64,000 nt of DNA from Ischnura elegans (lineage: Eukaryota > Arthropoda > Insecta > Odonata > Coenagrionidae), in contig NC_060248.1 in NCBI RefSeq assembly GCF_921293095.1, forward strand, positions 74,779,243-74,843,242, read 5' to 3'. Positions 58,740 through 64,000 of this stretch are shown here, piece after piece. Numbering within the stretch: the first letter of the stretch is position 1; the number at the start of each line of letters is the position of its first letter. The position numbers and the translations under genes are program-made. A model generated the notes under the pieces. That model ran no database searches and was not told the origin of the DNA. It worked only from the letters and a program-made list of their open reading frames with translations.

Positions 58740-59255
58740 GGTTGTGGCTGAAAATTCATTGCCTGTTGCTAATGTGGACTCCAGTTTGTGTACCTTATCT
58801 CTATTTACTCGAAAATTTAATTGTATCTATCCGTGAGAGGTGGCTGATAACTGCGTATTTTGGCAAAGAGGTGTTTACTGTGGCGGGTTTACCCAGCAAT
58901 ATTTTAAAATGCATTGCTTCTTAAGTTTCTAATAATAAATGCATTTCCATCAAGTCGTAAATAGTGGGAGATGTAATCTCTATTTGTGGATTCTGGCATG
59001 ATAAGTCCATATTTATATATTGTGGATAATGCAATCGCGTTTCAGTGTTTAGCGTGGATTTATTAAGAATTCATAATCCTAAAATACACGCTTTTAGGTG
59101 AGGATTTATTTTCTAGAAACTCTGCTTGTAATATACTCTTAATTCATCCAATTGTCGGTAGTTTCCGGTGAAATTGCGTGGTATGTTAATAAATCTAAAC
59201 GAATGGACTCGATTTACTTCGTAGGTACCGCAATTTATGAGTTCACTGCAATCAA
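58740..59255. other. possible 3' UTR, then AT-rich DNA
   Basis: If the exon before it is real, its 3' UTR would run to the AATAAA near 58,935. Beyond that nothing was recognised. Confidence 0.35.
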
Positions 59256-59259
59256 TTTC

Positions 59260-59929
59260 CAATAGGGTAGTTTCCTTCATCAAAGAAAACAAAAGGCAAT
59301 AATTGCGATTTGTTACCCACCATTAGTGTATTCATAATATACAAATTATTTCGTTTTATAAATGCCGGTTTAGACGAATGGCAATGGTCCATTTTTATCC
59401 TCATTTGAAAAGGGCCAGATTGGCGCCCATGCGATGCCACTCCACGTGACGTCACAGGGACCTAGTTTCTATAGGAGAAGATGGGAGTTATACATCGTCT
59501 GAGGTTACCAATGCATGCATGAGGCGCAGAGCTCAGGGAAACATGTCTTAATAATCACTTATTAAAACTGGCTAAGGTCGGAAAGTTTTCCTCGTTTGAT
59601 AAGGTATTAATAATCCTTATTTAAGCCAAGCGCTACCAGGCGGCAGGGCACTAGGCTACCCGCTGGCAGCCTGCGACGTATCAGCGCTAAGCCTCGCCTC
59701 AAGGTCACCTCACCGGGCGGAGGGGGAACCAGAAATACGACGTACGGAGAGATTTCCCATCATTCCTACTAACGCGTCGCGTTTTCGCGCGCTTGAAAAT
59801 TTTCACTTTTCATTTAATCGCGAAAAATAGATATTATCATTTAAAAATCTAAAAGTGTGAAATACGTACTCCAGGAGTAATAATCTTTCGATTAAGGCAA
59901 TAAAAAAATAATAGGAAACCACCCTATTG
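59260..59929 (-). mobile_element. MITE family B, copy 2, 670 bp, inverted relative to copy 1
   Basis: The ends are CAATAGGGTAGTTTCCT and AGGAAACCACCCTATTG. The element aligns in reverse over its whole length with 46,481-47,121, including CCACGTGACGTCA at 59,442-59,454 and CGCGTTTTCGCGCG near 59,776. Substitutions and small indels are common, so the two are not recent duplicates. The ORFs at 59,252-59,455 and 59,803-59,985 are spurious. Confidence 0.85.
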
Positions 59930-60948
59930 CGTATTTTTTTTAACTTTTTATTTTCACTTGAGAATTCGTTCTCTGAGTCGAACACCGGTGTATTTAGAGT
60001 AATAAAATAGCATAAATTAACTCTGATTGCTTATTACTGGCACATTGCGTAATAATAATAGGTGTTTTGGTGTGCAAAATTGATGGTTTCTTTTTAGTCT
60101 CAGAAATGGGCTTTCGCTAGAGAAATTGCATAGAACGGTCGTAAAATCTTGGGAGTTACTTTATTTCTCATACAGAATGGCGATAAGTATTGATTTAATG
60201 GTATCATCGCCAAATTTTATGCGGTCATCTGATCGCGTTAACTTAGCGCTTATTGCCAAAGTTTCATGAAATCCATCGAAGTAGACGTAGGCTTATAATC
60301 CAATGGTTTTTGCGTGCAGAAATTCCGTGTCTTTTTCCGCCATTTTCAGCGTCTTCATACACTTTTTCATAGTTTCCACAGTCATCAAATCCATTACCTC
60401 GTTTCTGGCTTAATTATACACAGTGCAATGTTGAAAAAATGAATTTTTGGGAAATATTTTACTTCCAAGTGATAGTTGTCATTTTTTCTGGCCATGGAAT
60501 GCTTTTGCTCCGGTAGCAGTCGCCTGCGTTTTTATCCACTTTGGGCAGAGTTATCCATGTTTAGAGCCCTGGCAATCCTACAAATGTTAAATTTGATTAC
60601 GTTTCTCGAGAGGGTCACATCTGAGTCTTGGTTTGGGGACAGACCATTGGAATCGTCAGGAAAGGAGAAAAAAAATCTTTGAAGTTTCACCTCAATGGCC
60701 ACATAAAACGCTCTCAGAATTGCACGCGTTCCGTTGTCTTTCGCCTGATCACTTAAGGCATCAGAACAAAGATTTCGCCACTGAGCGAGCTTAATTTAGT
60801 AGCTATATTGGTTTTCGGTTTTATTGTTTCATGGGACAATTGTGCGTTTTTCGAAATGGAAAACCGTAGCGATTGAAAATGGGTACAATATCGTTTGTAA
60901 CTGCAGAGAATTGTTTTGCTTTTTCGTCGGACTGTGATTGGATTCGAG
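59930..60948. other. AT-rich DNA with no recognised feature
   Basis: Nothing could be assigned. Two short motif-free ORFs are present (60,476-60,682 and 60,753-61,001). Confidence 0.5.
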
Positions 60949-60960
60949 ACTTGTTTTTTA

Positions 60961-61237
60961 AAATTAATTGTTTGAGGCGTAACTTGGTGAAAGCGATTCA
61001 TAATTAAATTAAGAAAGAAGAACTTTGTACTTTCACATTAATATTTATTCTTAAATAAATAAAATATTCTTAATCTTCATCTCAAAATTCACATCCTTTT
61101 ATACCTATTCTTAAATAGGTATAAAAGGATGTGATGGACCTCTGTAGAGTTCACCTGAGGATGACGTCTAACGTTGAAACCATGGTCGTGAATAAATATT
61201 AATGTGAAAGTACAAAGTTCTTCTTTCTTAATTTAAT
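60961..61237. mobile_element. Penelope-type foldback element 3, with 12-bp target duplication and inner hairpin
   Basis: The exact direct repeat ACTTGTTTTTTA (60,949-60,960 and 61,238-61,249) bounds it. The arms 61,004-61,050 and 61,190-61,236 are perfect 47-bp inverted copies (TTAAATTAAGAAAGAAGAAC outward end). A 43-bp unpaired tail lies on the left only. Inside lie a perfect 20-bp-arm hairpin (61,090-61,133) and the sequence CTGAGGATGACGTCTAACGT with TGAAACC, a variant of the CTGANGA...GAAAC core. Its arms differ in sequence from elements 1 and 2, so it is a different subfamily. Confidence 0.7.
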
Positions 61238-61249
61238 ACTTGTTTTTTA

Positions 61250-62085
61250 TTAAAAAAATAAGTTTATTTTCCGTCATTAATAGCTTTTATAATGAAGTCG
61301 CGCGCAAGTGAAATATGTAAAATATAAATTAAATTAAAATGTATCAGATCGGTGGATCGTCGTTTGAATCAAAGGCTAACTTCCGTCTAACTAACGCTTG
61401 GTAAGCTAACGTAAATTCCATTCATGCGTGGGTAAAGCGTTGATGGGAATTATAATGTCCATGGCTATAATCCCCTTAATACTTTAAGGTCTGAAAAATA
61501 TTATTTAACTAACATGTTACTCCCACTATTAGAAATTTTTATTCCATTCATGAAAATAATGCAGATTAAGTTAAACTTTGTGATTAATTTGCGTATGAAC
61601 TAAAGCTGATTACTGTTGACTTGCGCTCATAATTTTTAATTGGCACGGGAAAATATAGGCACATATGGAACTTTATTATTCTGAATTTCTCATGTGCAAA
61701 TGTTTGCTACAGAGTCTCACAGTTATGCTAATGCGATGCATAGGCACACCAAGAAATGAGTTCTACGAGAAATTATTTTTGGGACTCATTTAAAAAAATT
61801 GTAGTTATCTTTACTGTGTTAAAATATTAAACTACTAGGGTTTTAAAGTGTATAGAATATATCTACAAAGTGATTTATAGGCTAAATCAAGAAATGGTTT
61901 AAGGGAGAAGAAATATTTTGGCTTACTTCAATGCAATTATTTGTACATTTCATGCGCGCACTTGCATGCATTTCCTCTGAGCCTGCATTACCTAGGGAGC
62001 TGTATTGTTGTCGATCTGAAGACTGCTCTCGATCACCCAGCCTTTTGACTGTCTTGACGGAGCAAAGTGCTTTCCTGGAGCAGAG
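61250..62085. other. AT-rich DNA with no recognised feature
   Basis: Nothing could be assigned. The 88-codon minus-strand ORF at 61,882-62,148 has no motif. Confidence 0.5.
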
Positions 62086-62089
62086 ATGC

Positions 62090-62440
62090 AAGGCACATTC
62101 GAAGTAAGAAGCGTCAGCATCCCCACCTTCTCTCTCCCTCACTCCCATTTAACCCTTTCACCTGTGAATGGAATGAAGCAATCAATCGTGTTGGTACCCG
62201 TGGGGCACTTTGCATTCTCTCCGGTCGGATGCGTTGTCGCCCTTCCCCCTCACCCTCTCGTCTTTTCGTCGTCTCGACCGGTATTCTTCGGCCGAGGCGG
62301 CGCGCGCGGGTGGACCCGACGAGAGGCGGGCGAGACTGCAGCCGGGAAACGCTGTGGAATGCACCGGTTATTTGTCGTCCGTCTCCCGTGCCGTAGAAGA
62401 GGTCCCAACCTCACTGCCTTCATCGTGTGGAAATGAGGCG
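62090..62440. promoter_or_regulatory. CpG-rich patch, possible promoter or exon
   Basis: GC and CpG rise steeply (for example GGCCGAGGCGGCGCGCGCGG near 62,290), with overlapping ORFs in several frames on both strands. No initiator/DPE pair or strong splice site was found. The overlapping frames are best explained by composition. Confidence 0.3.
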
Positions 62441-62649
62441 TCATCCACTCTTTCTCGCAATGCAGTCGACGTTATGATATACCATCGGAACCAACTCTCA
62501 ATAGGATTCACCGATACCCCTCAGTGCATTGGACATAGCTGCTAAAGAAGGCCCACTGCCTGGGCGAAAGGAGGAGTCGCATGCAGTCATGATTTCCCAT
62601 TTCGTTACCTAACTTACCGCTCGTATAGTTTTCGGTGTATTGTAAGGGA

Positions 62650-62901
62650 CAATGGCGCCGACTCCATGGGGCTTGAGGGGCCCGGAGCCCCCTCAAAAAT
62701 TCGTTATGGGTGTGAGGAAAAAATGTGTCAGCCTTGTCGATTTTCCCCGGAGTGTCCAGATATCGAGATTCGAGTTATCGGGGTTCTAATGTTGATCATA
62801 TGACTCTTCTAAAATGCTTAAAACCTAAAACTTATAAAATTTCCCGGGGCAAGATCCCCGGTTTGGGCCCCCCCAATATTTTTTGTAAGTCGGTATCCCT
62901 G
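62650..62901. mobile_element. hAT-type MITE, 252 bp, family D
   Basis: The left end is CAATGGCGCCGACT. The right end read inward is CAGGGATACCGACT (11 of 14 bases the same). Flanking 8-mers GTAAGGGA (62,642-62,649) and ATAAGGGA (62,902-62,909) differ at one base. G-rich and C-rich shoulders (GGGGCCCGGAGCCCCCTC, GGGCCCCCCC) surround an AT-rich core. The ORF at 62,725-62,943 is spurious. Confidence 0.7.
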
Positions 62902-63081
62902 ATAAGGGAAGACGGCACAATGGAAAGATTTGTGTTGTCATGATAAGGTATTGTTCATTTTAAATGTGGAATTGATGAATAACAGATGAGAGGCGATTTG
63001 AGATGCAGGAAAATATGGACAAAGTTACTCTTTATGCACCATAAGGATTTCAAAATGATAGATTTGGATTAATTAGAGTTC

Positions 63082-63175
63082 ATCTACATCTGCTTACTAC
63101 CCCGGAAGCCGCCTAAATAGGTGTGTGGAGGAGTGTATCGGGAAACCAGTCGTTTACAAATAAAAGGGATATGCT
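63082..63175. repeat. dispersed repeat, copy 2
   Basis: CATCTACATCTGCTTACTAC, CCCGGAAGCCGCCTA and GGTGTGTGGAGGAGTG match the segment at 31,030. Boundaries and family are unknown. Confidence 0.5.
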
Positions 63176-63179
63176 CTCG

Positions 63180-63560
63180 CGAAATTACACCTAGCGTTTA
63201 TTTAAGTCCTTTATTACTCGGGGTTCTTACCCTTTCATCATGATTAATTAATTCCTTCAAACTTCCTTCATACAAACCACTCTCAATTGTAGAACAATGC
63301 AACTTCAAAACTTCACCTAAAATGGTATTTGTGGAATATTCGATTTAAAATGAAGTATTTTAGCCATTCACACACATGTGAAGTGGCATGTGAAATAGTT
63401 GTAACGGCGTATCCTCCTAAAGAATACATTTTACACTAGTACAAACTTTGCATTTTCAAAAAAATGTAATTTTAACTGCCAAGTAATGAATTAAAACTCA
63501 AAGGCTGCGAGTTGAAATGCTAATGAACCGAGAGAAATATGGGGTTCTCGAATGACAAAC
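63180..63560. other. AT-rich DNA with no recognised feature
   Basis: Nothing could be assigned. Confidence 0.5.
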
Positions 63561-63590
63561 GAGACTTGACTTGACTTTTGTTTTATTTTA

Positions 63591-63639
63591 CCTGGCTCGG
63601 GTGAGGCCACAATCCGGTCCCCTCTTCCTCCGAGCCAGG
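63591..63639. repeat. inverted repeat, CCTGGCTCGG / CCGAGCCAGG
   Basis: Perfect 10-bp arms (63,591-63,600 and 63,630-63,639) flank a 29-nt loop rich in C and T. The block stands out in GC content and is preceded by a T-rich run. It may be the end of a SINE or another element on the minus strand. The rest of the window to 64,000 shows nothing further. Confidence 0.5.
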
Positions 63640-64000
63640 GCTCTTTTACATAGGTATTTAAGTTCATTCTTACCTTACAAAATATGATATTGGTATGTCT
63701 TATTTTCTTCTTTTAGTACATTTGGTTCAGCTTCTTAGACATTCAATGGCCATTGGGTGTCGGGCTGGTCAAGTCTTTTCTTTGCTTCATTCGAGTTCAT
63801 CTCAGTAAAATCTAGCATATACGATATATATATTAAAAAATAATTGAAGCAATATAAAAAACAAATACCTCAAATATACATAAAAGTATACGCTGCATTC
63901 TCACCTATCAGTGAAGGACATGGACAAAAATCAGATGCTTAAAAGTTGGAATAAAAACGTTAAAACATTATAACATTCTGGTAATCATAATATAAATTTG

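Noticed and set aside
62086..62436. Overlapping ORFs of 109-116 codons on the plus strand and 60-64 on the minus strand
   Set aside because: Open in several frames at once, as expected for GC-rich stop-poor DNA. No homology recognised.
1..64000. CRISPR array, prokaryotic operon or phage-like gene cluster
   Set aside because: No regularly spaced repeats, no closely packed same-strand ORFs with ribosome-binding sites, and TE and SINE content typical of an animal nuclear genome.

Overview
This is a repeat-rich, AT-rich stretch of an animal nuclear genome, most likely an arthropod and probably an insect. The evidence is a core promoter of the arthropod type (initiator TCAGT with a downstream promoter element at exactly +28), tRNA-derived SINEs, non-autonomous hAT and Mutator-type DNA transposons, decayed non-LTR retrotransposon ORFs with a WRAASSQS-type tail, and debris of a Penelope-like element (PLE). 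No species can be named from the sequence alone. There are no prokaryotic operons, no CRISPR array, and no convincing tRNA, rRNA or snRNA gene.

Protein-coding content is very sparse. Only a few stretches look genic: a CpG-rich initiator/DPE promoter at about 21.0 kb feeding a long, apparently non-coding first exon that ends in a strong splice donor at 22,974; a small candidate start-codon exon at 30,586-30,751; an open reading frame with a splice donor at 45,363-45,718; and a candidate terminal exon with one membrane segment at 58,470-58,729. Whether these belong to one plus-strand gene with very long introns cannot be decided here. Other CpG-rich patches (about 11.5, 18.0, 29.5 and 62.3 kb) may be promoters or exons.

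Layout. 0-10 kb: a 257-bp hAT-type MITE, three copies of a tRNA-derived SINE (type 1), and one SINE of a second family (type 2) with a type-1 copy nested inside it. 10-20 kb: a long hairpin, two non-LTR retrotransposon C-terminal relics on the minus strand, two local tandem duplications, two hAT MITEs and another type-1 SINE. 19.9-20.7 kb: a 773-bp hAT element carrying a nested SINE and a TA microsatellite. 20.8-23 kb: promoter and first exon. 23-44 kb: mostly featureless AT-rich DNA with a full type-2 SINE (12-bp target-site duplication), segmental duplications, two more non-LTR relics and a Mutator-like MITE with 78-bp inverted ends. 44-64 kb: a PLE GIY-YIG endonuclease relic with its 3' end, two inverted copies of a 640-670 bp MITE, three PLE-type foldback insertions and further hAT MITEs.

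The most interesting pattern is a set of PLE 3'-end-derived insertions. Three are foldbacks (about 49.2, 54.1 and 61.1 kb) and one is a 57-bp fragment (27.3 kb). All four are bounded by exact 12-bp direct repeats. The three foldbacks have an unpaired tail on one side only, and all the PLE-derived pieces carry a hammerhead-ribozyme-like core or part of one.
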